This document shows, piece by piece, positions 18,311 to 30,899 of a stretch of 54,654 bases of DNA. Where the stretch lies: the NCBI GenBank assembly GCA_947449035.1, contig CANFQC010000011.1:1-54654 (forward strand). Direction: 5' to 3'. Position numbers and translations under genes: made by a program. Position 1 is the first letter of the stretch. Every line of letters begins with the position of its first letter. This DNA is from Actinomycetota bacterium (lineage in GTDB: Bacteria; Actinomycetota; Actinomycetes; S36-B12). The notes below the pieces were generated by a model. The model was not told where the DNA came from, did not search any database, and saw only the letters and a list, made by a program, of their open reading frames with translations.

Positions 18311-19099
18311 TTAAACGGCATCGAGCGCAGCACGCATGGCCTCGACGGGAGCCGGTCGGCCGGTCATCAGGGAAACCTGCTCTGTAGCTTGCCAGAGCAA
18401 CATGTCGCGACCGCTGGCCACGACGTTCCCGGGCCAAGCTGATGCGAGGGCAGAAGGCCAAGGGTGATAGCTGACATCGAGCAGGGCTGTGCCCCCCGAT
18501 GCCTGCGCATGCGCCCAGGGCTTTGCCGCATCACCTGGCAAGACGCTGACGAGGAGGTCTTCGTCAATGGGGACTGGCGTCAGGTCGGCAATATTCGCAT
18601 CAATCCCGAAAGTTCCGGCTAGATCTGCAATGTCACGTGCGGCTTCGGCCCTTCGGGCACAGATGACCAACGATTGAACCCCCAAGTCGGCCATGGCCGC
18701 TACCGCACTACGTGCGGTAGCGCCAGCCCCGAGGATGCGCGCCGTGCGGGGATCCTGAATGCCGGCCTCGCGGAGTGAACGCGTGATGCCGAAAACGTCG
18801 GTGTTGGCGCCGACCCACCCTGTGGCTCCCCGATAAACCGTGTTTACCGAACGGGTGCGCTCTGCAGGACTATCCACACTCGTGAGCAGAGGTTGCACTG
18901 ATTCCTTGAGCGGCATCGTCAGAGAAAGTCCCACCCAGTCGTCATCAAGTGACGCCAGAAATGCGGGCATCGCGTCGGGAGTCATCTCGATGGCGTCATA
19001 TGACCAATCAAGTCCGAGCGCCGAGTAGGCCGCTCGATGAAGGGCCGGAGAGAGGGAATGTGTAATGGGTGAACCAAGAACGGCAGCGCGCTTGTGCAC
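18311..19099 (-). CDS. aroE: Shikimate dehydrogenase
   Basis: NADPH-dependent reduction of 3-dehydroshikimate to shikimate. The GTG at 19099 is chosen: it is two bases after the mltG stop, has AGGGG just upstream, and gives the expected opening KRAAVLGSPITHSLSP, with S15 and S17 for shikimate binding. The frame is open upstream to 19222 but that part lies inside mltG. Other motifs: LSLTMPLKES with the catalytic Lys, NTDVFG with its Asp partner, and ILGAGATARSAVAAM as the dinucleotide-binding loop. Length 262 residues. The mltG-aroE-aroC order is typical of actinobacteria. Confidence 0.93.
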   Translation of the reverse strand: MHKRAAVLGSPITHSLSPALHRAAYSALGLDWSYDAIEMTPDAMPAFLASLDDDWVGLSLTMPLKESVQPLLTSVDSPAERTRSVNTVYRGATGWVGANTDVFGITRSLREAGIQDPRTARILGAGATARSAVAAMADLGVQSLVICARRAEAARDIADLAGTFGIDANIADLTPVPIDEDLLVSVLPGDAAKPWAHAQASGGTALLDVSYHPWPSALASAWPGNVVASGRDMLLWQATEQVSLMTGRPAPVEAMRAALDAV

Positions 19100-19101
19100 G
19101 A

Positions 19102-20199
19102 CTAGTTCCCCTTCGAATCGAGATATGCCTGGTATTCGCTCTTGAGTGTGAGGAACTTTTCGTAGCTCTTCGCGAACTTGGTCTCTTTCGTATCGGGATT
19201 GACAGTGACGAAATACAGCCATTTGCCATTCGCAGGATTCAAGGCAGCTTCGATGGCAGCGTCACCAGGTGAATTGATCGGCGTTGGAGGAAGTCCTTTA
19301 ACGACATAAGTGTTGTACGGCGATGACGAATCCAGCTGTTCCTGAGTCAGATTGAGCCTGGTGATGCCTAGACCGTAGGCGACGGTTGAGTCGAATTGCA
19401 GCGGCATTCCAGAGTCAAGACGGTTGTACACAACACGCGCAATCTTCGCGAAGTCATTTGGCGTTCCTTCACCCTGGAGCAGGGAGGCGATTATCAACAC
19501 TTCGTATGGTGATCGGCCGATTTTTGCCGAGCGCGCGACCAGGTCAGTATCCGAGCTCGCTTGATCGAAACGCTTCACGAAGCTGCGCAGCAAGGACTGC
19601 GCGGACTCATCTCCGGTGAGGTCGTACGTTGCGGGGAACATAAAGCCCTCTGGGCGATCCTTGGCCCACGACGGAAGATTGAGTTTCGAGGGCTCTTGGA
19701 GCACGGCCTCGAATTCTGAAACAGGAATCTTTGTCGCTTCGGAGGCGGCCTCGATGCTCTGGGTGAGTCGGAGGCCTTCAGGGAGAACGAGTCGACTGGA
19801 TGCACGAGAGACCGGATCAAGCATCAAAGCCACGGCTCCATCACCGCTCATCTGACGTTTCAGCGTGTATGTGCCTGGGCCGATGGAGTTGGCAGCCTCA
19901 TTGGCGGTTGCCGCAGAGACGAAGGCCGAGGATGACTTGACTACGCCAGCCTCGCTCAGGATCGCGCCGATCGCCGAGAGCGAGTCGCCCTTCTTCACCA
20001 CGACGGTCACAGAGCCACTTCCTGGCCCTGGATAGTCGTCACTACCGGAAGCTGATCGGAGAACATTGAGCGCTCCCCATCCGATGCCGAGTAACACCAC
20101 GATGGCGAGAGCAAAGGCAAGGAATCGCCCAACACCTGAACGGTGACGTGAGGGTGGCAGAGGCTCCGAGCTGAGAAGGTCGTCGATTGAGCTCATCAA
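19102..20199 (-). CDS. mltG: Endolytic murein transglycosylase MltG (YceG-like)
   Basis: Membrane-anchored enzyme that cuts nascent peptidoglycan and sets glycan-strand length. Of 365 residues, a short cytoplasmic head is followed by one membrane helix (about 25-47), a LysM-like region (SVTVVVKKGDSLSAIGAILS) and the YceG catalytic domain. The active-site segment reads ASLLQGEGTPNDF: the first of two glutamates seen in the well-studied E-K-E motif is Gln here (Q242), while the second is kept (E244). Downstream SGMPLQFDSTVAYGLG and PYNTYVVKGLPPTPINSPG are canonical. It overlaps ruvX by four bases and precedes aroE by two. Confidence 0.94.
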   Translation of the reverse strand: MMSSIDDLLSSEPLPPSRHRSGVGRFLAFALAIVVLLGIGWGALNVLRSASGSDDYPGPGSGSVTVVVKKGDSLSAIGAILSEAGVVKSSSAFVSAATANEAANSIGPGTYTLKRQMSGDGAVALMLDPVSRASSRLVLPEGLRLTQSIEAASEATKIPVSEFEAVLQEPSKLNLPSWAKDRPEGFMFPATYDLTGDESAQSLLRSFVKRFDQASSDTDLVARSAKIGRSPYEVLIIASLLQGEGTPNDFAKIARVVYNRLDSGMPLQFDSTVAYGLGITRLNLTQEQLDSSSPYNTYVVKGLPPTPINSPGDAAIEAALNPANGKWLYFVTVNPDTKETKFAKSYEKFLTLKSEYQAYLDSKGN

Positions 20200-20651
20200 C
20201 TATCCCTTCGGACCTCGATACCCACCGGATGTCCCGATGACCTCTCGCTATCCAAACACGTCTGGAGCAACACGACCGCCGACGCGCTGTCGATCACGGA
20301 TCTAGATGATTTGATCGTGCGACCAGCCTCATGTAGACCACGTTGGGCCTGGACGGTGGTGAGCCGCTCATCATGCAACCGAATCGGAATGTCGGTCACA
20401 TCGGCGAGAAGTTCAACCCATGCCAGCGTGTATTCCGCGGCTGGACCCCGCTCACCCGACATGGTGATGGGGAGGCCGACGACAATCTCTAGTGCGTCGT
20501 ATTCCTCTGCCACATCACGCACTCGAAGGGGAGAGTCATCCCCGGCTTTGATGGCTTCGAGAGGCACTGCAAGCACACCCATGGGATCGCTTCGGGCGAT
20601 GCCAATGCGGGCCTTCCCGACATCGCAGGCGAGACGAATGCCGGTACGCAT
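20196..20651 (-). CDS. ruvX: RuvX/YqgF pre-16S rRNA nuclease, Holliday-junction-resolvase fold
   Basis: RNase H-like nuclease of the YqgF family, implicated in 16S rRNA 5'-end maturation. The 151 residues show DVGKARIGIARSDP with the first catalytic Asp, VVGLPITMSGERG, the acidic DERLTTVQAQ, and the terminal IDSASAVVLLQ with the last Asp. It starts two bases from the alaS stop and overlaps mltG by four bases (ATGA). alaS-ruvX-mltG is one of the most conserved actinobacterial gene strings. Confidence 0.93.
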   Translation of the reverse strand: MRTGIRLACDVGKARIGIARSDPMGVLAVPLEAIKAGDDSPLRVRDVAEEYDALEIVVGLPITMSGERGPAAEYTLAWVELLADVTDIPIRLHDERLTTVQAQRGLHEAGRTIKSSRSVIDSASAVVLLQTCLDSERSSGHPVGIEVRRDS

Positions 20652-20653
20652 GA

Positions 20654-23328
<2,675 letters not shown>

Positions 23329-23329
<1 letters not shown>

Positions 23330-23532
23330 TACTTGGCTCCCTGTGAATTCGTGTTGAGGACCTTGCCGGCAATCGTGGTTGCAGTGGCGATGGTGCCTGC
23401 TGCTGCAGCACCTGCCTTTTGGGCACTGGTGATGACGCCTTGCTCACGTGCCTCATCGAGCATGGACTGTCCCTTGCGGTACAGCAGTATGCCCCCGACG
23501 GCGCCCACGGCAAGCCAGATAACCCTGCTCAT
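23329..23532 (-). CDS. Small membrane protein, DUF6167-like
   Basis: A 67-residue protein with an N-terminal hydrophobic helix (VIWLAVGAVGGILLYRKG) followed by an amphipathic, alanine-rich tail (about 30-60). It resembles the small actinobacterial family found just before alaS, often called DUF6167; no biochemical role is known to me. GGAGAG lies upstream of ATG 23532. Its stop overlaps the alaS start. In many relatives a DUF948 protein and rpsD also lie between rarA and alaS; neither is present here. Confidence 0.7.
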
Positions 23533-23567
23533 CTGCTCTCCTGTCCGATCGACTCGACCGCGTAAGC

Positions 23568-24875
23568 CTAGTCGTGGCCCCTTCGCGCCTGCTCGAGTCG
23601 TTGGGCGATGTCGCCCCAGGCGGCCTCGGCCCCATGGCGACTGGGTCGGTAGTACACCCGATCCGCGAGAACATCGGGCAGGTACTGCTGTCGGGCAACT
23701 CCCCCATCGACGTCATGCGGGTAGACGTACTCGACTCCGTGACCGAGTTTGCCCGCCCCGGCGTAGTGCGCATCTCTGAGATGAGGCGGTACCTCGCCGA
23801 TTCGCCCGGATTTCACGTCAGCCAGGGCTTCACCGATACCCACGACAACAGCGTTGCTTTTCGGTGCGAGAGCCGCATGGATGGTGGCATGCGCCAAGAT
23901 GATCGAGGATTCGGGCATTCCGATCATTGCCACAGCCTCGGCTGCCGCAACGGTAGTCTGTAAAACGCTGGGTTCGGCCATGCCGATGTCCTCACTGGCG
24001 AGAATCATCAATCGCCTAGCGATGAACCGTGGGTCCTCGCCAGCGTCGATCATTCGAGCGAGGTAATGCAACGCGGCATCCGGGTCGCTGCCACGCACGC
24101 TCTTGATGAAGCCACTGATGACGTCGTAGTGCTGATCGCCATCCTTGTCGTACCGCACGGCAACTCGTTGAACGGCCGCCTCGATGTGAGGTACATCTAC
24201 GACGTCTGAGTTTCCAGATGCTGCAGCCTCGAGAGAGGTAAGGGCCCGACGCGCATCACCGTTTGATAGCCGAGCGAGGTACTCGACGGCTTCGTCAGTG
24301 ACGACAATGCGCGAGTCAAGCCCACGAGGGTCCTTCACCGCGCGGCGCACGAGCGCTGCAATGTCGGTTTCCTCTAACGGAACCAAGGTGACTAAGACAC
24401 TTCTCGACAAAAGGGGGCTGATCACCGAGAAACTAGGGTTCTCGGTTGTCGCCGCGATGAGTGTGACCCAGCCATTTTCTACGGCCGGGAGCAACGCATC
24501 CTGCTGACTCTTGCTGAAGCGATGAACTTCGTCGACGAAGAGTACGGTGCCGCGACCCACAACTGAGAGCTGATCGCGTGCCCGTTCGAGGATGGCTCGT
24601 ACATCCTTGACGCCGGCTGTTACAGCCGACAGCTCCACGAAGTCTTTGCCAGTGACTGAGGAAACGAGCGAGGCAATGGTGGTCTTGCCTGTGCCAGGTG
24701 GACCCCAGAGGATCACGGAAACGCCGGTTGCACCGGTAAGCAAACCTCTGAGAGCCGAACCCTCAGCTAGAGCCTGCTTTTGACCCACAACTTCGTCAAT
24801 CGACGAAGGACGCATGCGCACGGCGAGCGGAGCACTCATCGGTACGCCTGCGGCACCTTCGTCGAAAAGACTCAT
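23568..24875 (-). CDS. rarA: RarA/MgsA-type AAA+ recombination factor
   Basis: Clamp-loader-like ATPase acting at stalled replication forks. The 435-residue protein has Walker [11 protein letters not shown] at residues 57-66, Walker [10 protein letters not shown], the sensor segment [10 protein letters not shown], a conserved SNGDARRAL motif, and the C-terminal tetramerisation region with [18 protein letters not shown] and YPHDVDGG. Its ATG overlaps the aspS stop by four bases. The 35 bp between its stop and the next gene contains only a ribosome site. Confidence 0.95.
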   Translation of the reverse strand: MSLFDEGAAGVPMSAPLAVRMRPSSIDEVVGQKQALAEGSALRGLLTGATGVSVILWGPPGTGKTTIASLVSSVTGKDFVELSAVTAGVKDVRAILERARDQLSVVGRGTVLFVDEVHRFSKSQQDALLPAVENGWVTLIAATTENPSFSVISPLLSRSVLVTLVPLEETDIAALVRRAVKDPRGLDSRIVVTDEAVEYLARLSNGDARRALTSLEAAASGNSDVVDVPHIEAAVQRVAVRYDKDGDQHYDVISGFIKSVRGSDPDAALHYLARMIDAGEDPRFIARRLMILASEDIGMAEPSVLQTTVAAAEAVAMIGMPESSIILAHATIHAALAPKSNAVVVGIGEALADVKSGRIGEVPPHLRDAHYAGAGKLGHGVEYVYPHDVDGGVARQQYLPDVLADRVYYRPSRHGAEAAWGDIAQRLEQARRGHD

Positions 24876-26611
24876 GCCCCGGGCTTCGCGTCGATTCCCG
24901 CTTCCTTGCGCTGAACAGGCGTAATGGGGGTGGGTGCACCAGTCAGCGGATCATGACCGGCCCCGGTCTTCGGGAATGCGATGACGTCACGCAGTGAGGT
25001 GGCACCGGAGAGGAGCATGCACGCGCGATCCCAGCCAATGGCGATTCCGCCGTGTGGTGGCGGGCCGTACTTAAACGCCTCAAGCAAGAACCCGAACTTT
25101 TCTTCCTGCTCCTGCTCCGACAAGCCGAGCATTGCAAAGACACGAGCCTGAATATCGGCCTGATGGATACGGATTGAGCCTCCACCGATCTCATTGCCAT
25201 TGCACACGATGTCGTATGCCCAGGCGAGTGCTTCCGATGGCGACTGCTCGAATGAGTCCTTCCACTCCTTGTTCGGAGAGGTGAAGGGATGATGGACGGC
25301 GGTCCAACCAGGGTTGCCGTTCTCATCCTCAATGGCTTCGAACATCGGCGCATCGATAACCCACAGGAATGACCAGGCGGACTCATCGATGAGTTCACAG
25401 CGCTTACCGATCTCGAGGCGAGCAGCACCGAGAAGTGCACGGGCATCTGAGGTCTTACCCGCGGCGAAGAAGACGCAATCGCCTGCATTCGCTCCCATCG
25501 CAGCAGCGAGGCCATCACGCTCGGAGTCGGTGAGGTTCTTAGCCACAGGGCCGCCAAGCGTGCCATCGTCGCCGAGGGTGACGTAGGCCAGGCCCTTCGC
25601 GCCGCGTTGCTTAGCCCATTCCTGCCATGCATCGAATACACGACGGGGCTGATCGGCACCACCAGGCATGACCACCGCTCCGACGTACTCGGCTTGGAAG
25701 ACGCGGAACTCCGTATTCGCGAAATATGCGGTGAGGTCAGTGAGTGGGAGACCAAAGCGAAGGTCAGGCTTGTCGCTGCCGTACAGGCGCATCGCCTCGG
25801 CGTAGGTCATACGAGGAATCTCGCCGATCTCGTAATCGAGGACGCCCTTCCACAGAGCGCGCACGACAGCTTCGCCCACCTCGATGACATCGTCCTGCTC
25901 GACAAAGGACATCTCGATATCAAGCTGGGTGAATTCAGGCTGGCGATCTGCCCGGAAGTCCTCGTCGCGATAGCAACGAGCAATCTGGAAATAGCGCTCC
26001 ATGCCGGCCACCATCAGCAACTGCTTGAACAGCTGTGGAGACTGGGGCAGTGCGTACCAGTGGCCGGGCTGCAGACGCACCGGAACCAGGAAATCGCGCG
26101 CACCTTCAGGCGTCGATCGGGTAAGGGTTGGGGTCTCGATCTCGACGAAGTTGCGCTCCAGGAGCACATCGCGTGCGATTTGGTTGACCTTCGAACGCAT
26201 GCGTAGCGCTGCCCCCGCGGAGGGTCGACGCAGGTCGAGGTAGCGGTACTTCAGACGGGTTTCTTCACCCACGTTAATGCGATCATCGATGGGGAAAGGC
26301 AGAGGCGCAGATACCGAGAGAATCTCAACCTCGGTTGCTTCGACCTCGACCTCACCCGTGGGGAGTTCCGGATTCTGGTTGCCTTCCGGTCGCTTCGAGA
26401 CTGTTCCGACTATTCGAAGACAGTATTCGTCACGAAGCCCGTGGGCCACATCGGGATCATGTACGACCACCTGGACGATGCCGGAGGCATCGCGCAGGTC
26501 AAGGAAAGCCACACCGCCATGATCGCGTCGGCTGGCAACCCAGCCCGCCAAGGTGACAGTCTCGCCGGCGTTCGACAGGCGAAGCGCACCGGCTTCGATG
26601 GAGCGGATCAC
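24872..26611 (-). CDS. aspS: Aspartyl-tRNA synthetase
   Basis: Class II synthetase of 579 residues. The GTG at 26611 is preferred because it overlaps the hisS stop as GTGA and gives an opening ([12 protein letters not shown]) just before the N-terminal OB fold ([15 protein letters not shown]). The frame continues upstream to 26662 only inside hisS. Motif 2 reads [20 protein letters not shown], motif 3 [14 protein letters not shown]; the bacterial-type insertion domain lies between. In organisms without AsnRS this enzyme is usually non-discriminating and works with GatCAB, but neither is visible in the window, so specificity is undecided. It overlaps rarA by four bases. Confidence 0.96.
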   Translation of the reverse strand: MIRSIEAGALRLSNAGETVTLAGWVASRRDHGGVAFLDLRDASGIVQVVVHDPDVAHGLRDEYCLRIVGTVSKRPEGNQNPELPTGEVEVEATEVEILSVSAPLPFPIDDRINVGEETRLKYRYLDLRRPSAGAALRMRSKVNQIARDVLLERNFVEIETPTLTRSTPEGARDFLVPVRLQPGHWYALPQSPQLFKQLLMVAGMERYFQIARCYRDEDFRADRQPEFTQLDIEMSFVEQDDVIEVGEAVVRALWKGVLDYEIGEIPRMTYAEAMRLYGSDKPDLRFGLPLTDLTAYFANTEFRVFQAEYVGAVVMPGGADQPRRVFDAWQEWAKQRGAKGLAYVTLGDDGTLGGPVAKNLTDSERDGLAAAMGANAGDCVFFAAGKTSDARALLGAARLEIGKRCELIDESAWSFLWVIDAPMFEAIEDENGNPGWTAVHHPFTSPNKEWKDSFEQSPSEALAWAYDIVCNGNEIGGGSIRIHQADIQARVFAMLGLSEQEQEEKFGFLLEAFKYGPPPHGGIAIGWDRACMLLSGATSLRDVIAFPKTGAGHDPLTGAPTPITPVQRKEAGIDAKPGA

Positions 26612-27879
26612 GTGAGGTCCCTTTCGATAGCTAACGAGATAAACGTAATGAGGTCGGGCCACGCGACAGTGACCTGGTCTCCTGTGGACATGGTCTTCAC
26701 CTGGGCTACGTCGGCTTCGACCTCGGCGTCGCCGACCACGACCACGAGAGGGGCTCCGCTGCGGTCCGCCGCCTTCATGGCTCCCTTGAGGCCGCGGTCT
26801 CCGTAGGCGAGGTCATTTCGAACCCCGGCCGCACGCAGTTGGGCAGAAAGTGACACGAGTTTTGACTTGGCTGCCGCACCAATTGGTACGAGAAACGCAT
26901 CGAGATGCGGCTCTGAGCCAGGTGTGAGTCCTTCAGCCTCGCAAGCCAGCAGGGTTCGGTCGGTTCCGAGTCCGAAGCCAATGCCCGACAGATCGTCGCC
27001 ACCGACCGAGGCCATGAGCCCGTCGTAGCGGCCTCCACCACCGATGCCTGACTGGGCACCGAGCAGGTGGTGGGTGAATTCGAAGGTGGTGCGGGTGTAA
27101 TAGTCAAGGCCCCGCACCATTCGAGGAGCCTCGACCCACGCGACATTCATGATTCGCAGGTATTCGCGCACGGAGTCGTAATGACGTGTGCAAGCGTCAC
27201 ATAGGTGATTGACCATAAGCGGTGCATCCGTCAATTGCGCCTGCACGGATTCACGCTTGTCATCGAGAACTCGAAGTGGATTCATGGCGGCACGCTCTCG
27301 GGTCGCTTCGTCGAGGTCGAGACCATCAAGGAAGGACTGAAGAAGAATTCGATAGGGCGGTCGACATTCGGCACAGCCAAGTGAGGTCAGGTGAAGGGTG
27401 TATTCGGTGAGCCCGAGCGATCGAAAGGCTTCGTCGCCAATGGCAATGACCTCGGCGTCCAACGCAGGATCGTCTGACCCGATGGCTTCAACGCCGACCT
27501 GCTGCAATTGCCGGTATCGGCCGTGTTGCGGTCGTTCAGCGCGAAAGAAGGGGCCGGCGTACCACAACTTCACTGGGAGTTGCCCCTTATCGAGACGGTT
27601 CTCAACGACTGACCGCATCACGCCTGCAGTGCCCTCAGGGCGCAAGGTAATGCTGCGTCCGCCGCGATCTTCGAAGGTGTACATCTCCTTGGACACGACA
27701 TCTGTGGACTCACCCACGCTGCGCACATAAAGCGCGGTGTCTTCGAAGACCGGCAATTCGATGTATGCATACCCAGCGAGTTCAGCCGGACGAGCAAGGT
27801 GAGCACGCACGTCAACAAAGGCACGCGAGCGTGGCGGAAAGTACTCCGGAACTCCCTTAGGCGCAGTGAATGCCGTCAC
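26608..27879 (-). CDS. hisS: Histidyl-tRNA synthetase
   Basis: Class II synthetase, 423 residues, normal bacterial length. Motif 1 region begins [10 protein letters not shown]; motif 2 includes the strand [20 protein letters not shown]; the histidine-specific loops [14 protein letters not shown] and the glycine-rich [11 protein letters not shown] follow; motif 3 is [13 protein letters not shown]; the anticodon-binding domain is the last ~100 residues. It starts two bases before the 3' end of the metallo-hydrolase gene and overlaps aspS as GTGA. Confidence 0.97.
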   Translation of the reverse strand: MTAFTAPKGVPEYFPPRSRAFVDVRAHLARPAELAGYAYIELPVFEDTALYVRSVGESTDVVSKEMYTFEDRGGRSITLRPEGTAGVMRSVVENRLDKGQLPVKLWYAGPFFRAERPQHGRYRQLQQVGVEAIGSDDPALDAEVIAIGDEAFRSLGLTEYTLHLTSLGCAECRPPYRILLQSFLDGLDLDEATRERAAMNPLRVLDDKRESVQAQLTDAPLMVNHLCDACTRHYDSVREYLRIMNVAWVEAPRMVRGLDYYTRTTFEFTHHLLGAQSGIGGGGRYDGLMASVGGDDLSGIGFGLGTDRTLLACEAEGLTPGSEPHLDAFLVPIGAAAKSKLVSLSAQLRAAGVRNDLAYGDRGLKGAMKAADRSGAPLVVVVGDAEVEADVAQVKTMSTGDQVTVAWPDLITFISLAIERDLT

Positions 27880-27881
27880 GG

Positions 27882-28598
27882 CTACATCCCTCTCGTCGGC
27901 ATCGCGGGTGCGCTGCCTCCGCTGATCTCACGCAGGTACGGATTTGATACGCGCTCAATTGCAATCGTCGTTTGCTGGCCATGACCGGGTAGGACGACAG
28001 TTTCGTCGGGTGATGGCCAGATGACTGTCCGCAGACTGGTGCGCATGGCTTCGGAATCGCCTCCGGGCAGGTCGGTGCGGCCGATGGACCCGGCGAACAG
28101 AACGTCGCCACTCCACATGATCGGGGGCATATCGCCCGACGCCGAACGCTCGAAGACCACGGACCCCTCTGTGTGCCCTGGAGCATGGCGCACGCTTAGT
28201 TGGATCCCGGCAATGTCGAGGGGCGCGGATGCATCGAACAACCGAACATCATCGGGCTCGGTGAGCTCGAGGGCCCCCTTGGTCATCGAGAGCAACTTCT
28301 CCCGCGAGGCGAACATGGAATTGCCGGCCGGATCCTCGAGTCGATAGCGATCATCAGTATGGATATAGGCCGGGATGCCAAAGTTGTCGGAGACGGGCGC
28401 CACGCACCAGATGTGATCGATGTGTCCATGGGTGAGCAGAACTGCTGCCGGCGCCAGCCGGTTCTCTCGGACAATCTCCATGACACCGTCAATAGCATCT
28501 TGCCCGGGGTCGACGATGAGGCACGGTTCACCTGGGGCATTGGCCACGACGTAGCAATTCGTGCCGAATGACCCGGCAGGAAATCCTGCGATGAGCAC
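27882..28598 (-). CDS. Metallo-beta-lactamase-fold hydrolase near rel/hisS
   Basis: A 238-residue glyoxalase II-like protein and the first gene of the long minus-strand run. Metal ligands: H57, H59, D61, H62 (THGHIDH), the His in APGHTEGS, the Asp in WSGDVLF and the His in VLPGHGQQT. The start is GTG 28598. Similar proteins sit between hisS and the cyclophilin/rel genes in mycobacteria and streptomycetes; the substrate is unknown. It is divergent from the cyclophilin gene, and the 106-bp gap contains a 9-bp direct repeat. It is distinct from the other MBL gene near uvrA; both share GHTEGS but differ elsewhere. Confidence 0.88.
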   Translation of the reverse strand: MLIAGFPAGSFGTNCYVVANAPGEPCLIVDPGQDAIDGVMEIVRENRLAPAAVLLTHGHIDHIWCVAPVSDNFGIPAYIHTDDRYRLEDPAGNSMFASREKLLSMTKGALELTEPDDVRLFDASAPLDIAGIQLSVRHAPGHTEGSVVFERSASGDMPPIMWSGDVLFAGSIGRTDLPGGDSEAMRTSLRTVIWPSPDETVVLPGHGQQTTIAIERVSNPYLREISGGSAPAMPTRGM

Positions 28599-28621
28599 GG
28601 AGCCTCCGATTGCCGTGATTA

Positions 28622-28644
28622 CTAGTCGCCCGAGTCTAGTCGCC
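28622..28644. repeat. 9-bp direct repeat in a divergent gap
   Basis: CTAGTCGCC occurs at 28622-28630 and again at 28636-28644 in the 106-bp gap between the divergent MBL and cyclophilin genes. A TAGACT hexamer at 28672-28677 could be a -10 element for the cyclophilin gene, without a recognisable -35. Confidence 0.4.
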
Positions 28645-28704
28645 TCACGGTCACGCTCCCCTGCCCTGTCTAGACTGGCATCCCGTCATATTCCAAGGAG
28701 CGGC

Positions 28705-29538
28705 ATGTCCGGCATCAAGAGGCAAAAGCAGCTGGCACGAGAGAAGTTCGAGCGCCAGGAGCACCGTCGAGCGGAGCTTGCCAGCAAGCGGCGTAAGCGG
28801 CAGCAGCTGATCGCTGTCATCGTGGTGCTCGTAGTGATTGTGGGCGCAGTTGCCTGGATCTTGATCGGGCGAGGTAGCGACGATTCGACGGCCTCGGCTC
28901 CAGCGCCCACCGCCTCTGCCGCATCCTCCGCTGGCGCCAGTGCGGAGCCGACGGGCGAGGCCGAAGGAAGCCTTGATTGCGCAGCTCCGGGCACGCCTCG
29001 GGCGGACAATCTGTCATGGAAGACAGCACCGACTCAGGCGCCCGCGGCTGGATCATCCATCGTGCTGAACACCAACTGTGGCGACATCTCCATCTCATTG
29101 GATCCAGCTGCTCCGAAGACCATTGCATCTGAAGCGTTTCTGGTAGGCGAGGGCTTCTACAACAACACCTCATGCCACCGACTCACGACCGAAGGAATCT
29201 TCGTGCTCCAGTGCGGAGATCCGAAGGGCGACGGCACCGGCGGTCCGGGATACAGCGTTCCCGACGAGAACCTGCCCACGAATGTGGCGGACGGACAAGT
29301 CAGCTACCCGGCTGGAACCGTCGCGATGGCGAATGCAGGCCCGGGCACCAGCGGGTCACAGTTCTTCATCGTCTACAAGGACACCGTGCTCCCGGCCGGA
29401 TACTCGATTTGGGGCAAGGTCACCTCGGGGCTGGAGATGGTCCAAGAGATCGCCGCACTAGGTGTCTCCGGCGGATCCTCGGACGGAACGCCCAGCCAGC
29501 CAGTGTTCATCGAGTCCGCAACACTGAAGGCCGCCTGA
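28705..29538 (+). CDS. Membrane-anchored cyclophilin-type peptidyl-prolyl isomerase
   Basis: Extracytoplasmic folding helper. ATG 28705 follows AAGGAG by six bases and gives 277 residues; the frame extends upstream without a ribosome site. A basic cytoplasmic head (about 1-34, many Lys/Arg) precedes a single membrane helix (LIAVIVVLVVIVGAVAWILI), then a Ser/Ala/Pro linker (about 65-95) and the cyclophilin domain with NTNCGDISISLDPAAPKT, GFYNNTSCHRL, TVAMANAGPGTSGSQFFI and YSIWGKVTSGLEM. The tryptophan and FFI motif mark a true cyclophilin. The same gene stands beside rel in mycobacteria (PpiB type). It precedes the DUF349 gene by 63 bp. Confidence 0.92.
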   Translation: MSGIKRQKQLAREKFERQEHRRAELASKRRKRQQLIAVIVVLVVIVGAVAWILIGRGSDDSTASAPAPTASAASSAGASAEPTGEAEGSLDCAAPGTPRADNLSWKTAPTQAPAAGSSIVLNTNCGDISISLDPAAPKTIASEAFLVGEGFYNNTSCHRLTTEGIFVLQCGDPKGDGTGGPGYSVPDENLPTNVADGQVSYPAGTVAMANAGPGTSGSQFFIVYKDTVLPAGYSIWGKVTSGLEMVQEIAALGVSGGSSDGTPSQPVFIESATLKAA

Positions 29539-29601
29539 CCTCAAAGCCAGTAGTTGCCCTCAGATAGCGTGTGATCCGTTACTTCACAGTCAGGAGATCC
29601 C

Positions 29602-30897
29602 ATGGCCGAGTTCACCGGCCCGGTGCCGACCCCATCGGCACTTCGTCGTCCTGCGCCAGCGGCGCCGGCGGCACCTTCGCCTTTTGGCCGAGTCACCGAC
29701 GATGGCACGGTCTATTTGCTTGCCCCTGAGGGTGAACTTCTCGTGGGCCAGTACGCAGCCGGAACCCCGGCGCAGGGACTCGCATTCTTCCAGCGCAAGT
29801 ACGAAGACATGGCGGTCGAAGTCACGCTCATCACTTCGCGGCTCAACGATGGCAAGGCCTCGGCAGAGCAAGCCGGCGCAGTCTTGGCACGTGTGCGGGA
29901 GCAATTGGCAGCACGAGCTTTCGTGGGTGACGTCGTTGCCCTACAGGCAGCCTGCGACTCGCTCGCTTCGGTAATTGAATCCGCACGAGCCACCCAGCAG
30001 GCAGCGAAGGCAGAGCAACGTGCCGCGAGCATTTCGGCTCGCGAGACGCTGGCCAAGGAGGCAGAGGCTCTCTCGAACTCAACAGCCTGGAAGGCGACAA
30101 CTGAGCGGTACGCCGCACTCGTAGAGGAATGGAAGGCCCTTCCCCGAGCTGATCGTCCGACCGAGCAGGAGCTCTGGAAGCGAATCAGCAATTCACGAAC
30201 AGAATTCGACAAGCGTCGTCGTGCACACTTCTCGGAACTTGATTCCACGCGCAAGGTTGCCCTTGGTCGTAAGCGCGACCTCATTGCACAAGCTGAGACC
30301 CTGTCTACGTCCACTGACTGGGCGGGTACCGCTCGCAAGCTGCGCGACTTGCTCGGCGAGTGGAAAGAGGCGCCGCGCGGCTCACGGGCTGACGAGGACA
30401 AGCTCTGGAAGCGATTCAAGGCAGCTCAGGATGCGTTCTACGCAGCTAAGACCGGTGCGGAGTCGGCTGCCGAGGAAGTTCTCAAGGTCAATGTTCCTGC
30501 GAAGGAAGCCCTTGTTGACCAGGCGGAGAAGATCCTGCCGGTGGGCGATGTGAAGTCGGCCAAGAATGCTCTCCGCGACATTCAGGATCGTTGGGAAAAG
30601 GCTGGTGACATCCCGCGCGGGGACCGAGATCGTCTCGAGAAGCGACTCAAGCGAGTAGAGGATGCAATCCGAAACGCGGAGTCCGATTCCTGGAAGCGCA
30701 GTAATCCCGAAGCTCGCTCACGTGCCGAATCCACCGCCACTGCGTTTAGTGGCGCCATCGATAAGCTTCAGAAGCAGCATGACGCAGCGGTGGCCAAGGG
30801 CGATTCTGCAGCGGCTTCAAAGATCGCTGAACAGATTGAAGGCACGAAGGCACTTCTGGCTGCAGCCGAAAAGGCTGCGAGCGATTTCAGCAGCTGA
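29602..30897 (+). CDS. DUF349 coiled-coil protein
   Basis: A 431-residue, strongly helical and charged protein with at least three DUF349-type repeats, each around a Trp-containing core: TAWKATTERYAALVEEWKAL, TDWAGTARKLRDLLGEWKEA, and KSAKNALRDIQDRWEKAG, with LWKRISNSRTEFDKRR and LWKRFKAAQDAFYAAK between. An N-terminal Pro/Ala-rich segment (1-28) leads in. The molecular role is unknown; such genes often neighbour rel in actinobacteria. AGGAG precedes the ATG at 29602. Its stop is only two bases from that of the convergent rel gene, leaving no room for a terminator. Confidence 0.85.
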   Translation: MAEFTGPVPTPSALRRPAPAAPAAPSPFGRVTDDGTVYLLAPEGELLVGQYAAGTPAQGLAFFQRKYEDMAVEVTLITSRLNDGKASAEQAGAVLARVREQLAARAFVGDVVALQAACDSLASVIESARATQQAAKAEQRAASISARETLAKEAEALSNSTAWKATTERYAALVEEWKALPRADRPTEQELWKRISNSRTEFDKRRRAHFSELDSTRKVALGRKRDLIAQAETLSTSTDWAGTARKLRDLLGEWKEAPRGSRADEDKLWKRFKAAQDAFYAAKTGAESAAEEVLKVNVPAKEALVDQAEKILPVGDVKSAKNALRDIQDRWEKAGDIPRGDRDRLEKRLKRVEDAIRNAESDSWKRSNPEARSRAESTATAFSGAIDKLQKQHDAAVAKGDSAAASKIAEQIEGTKALLAAAEKAASDFSS

Positions 30898-30899
30898 AC

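Noticed and set aside
13965-19099. Secondary-metabolite gene cluster around the aro genes
   Set aside because: All five are ordinary primary shikimate enzymes in the usual actinobacterial order; no tailoring genes are nearby.
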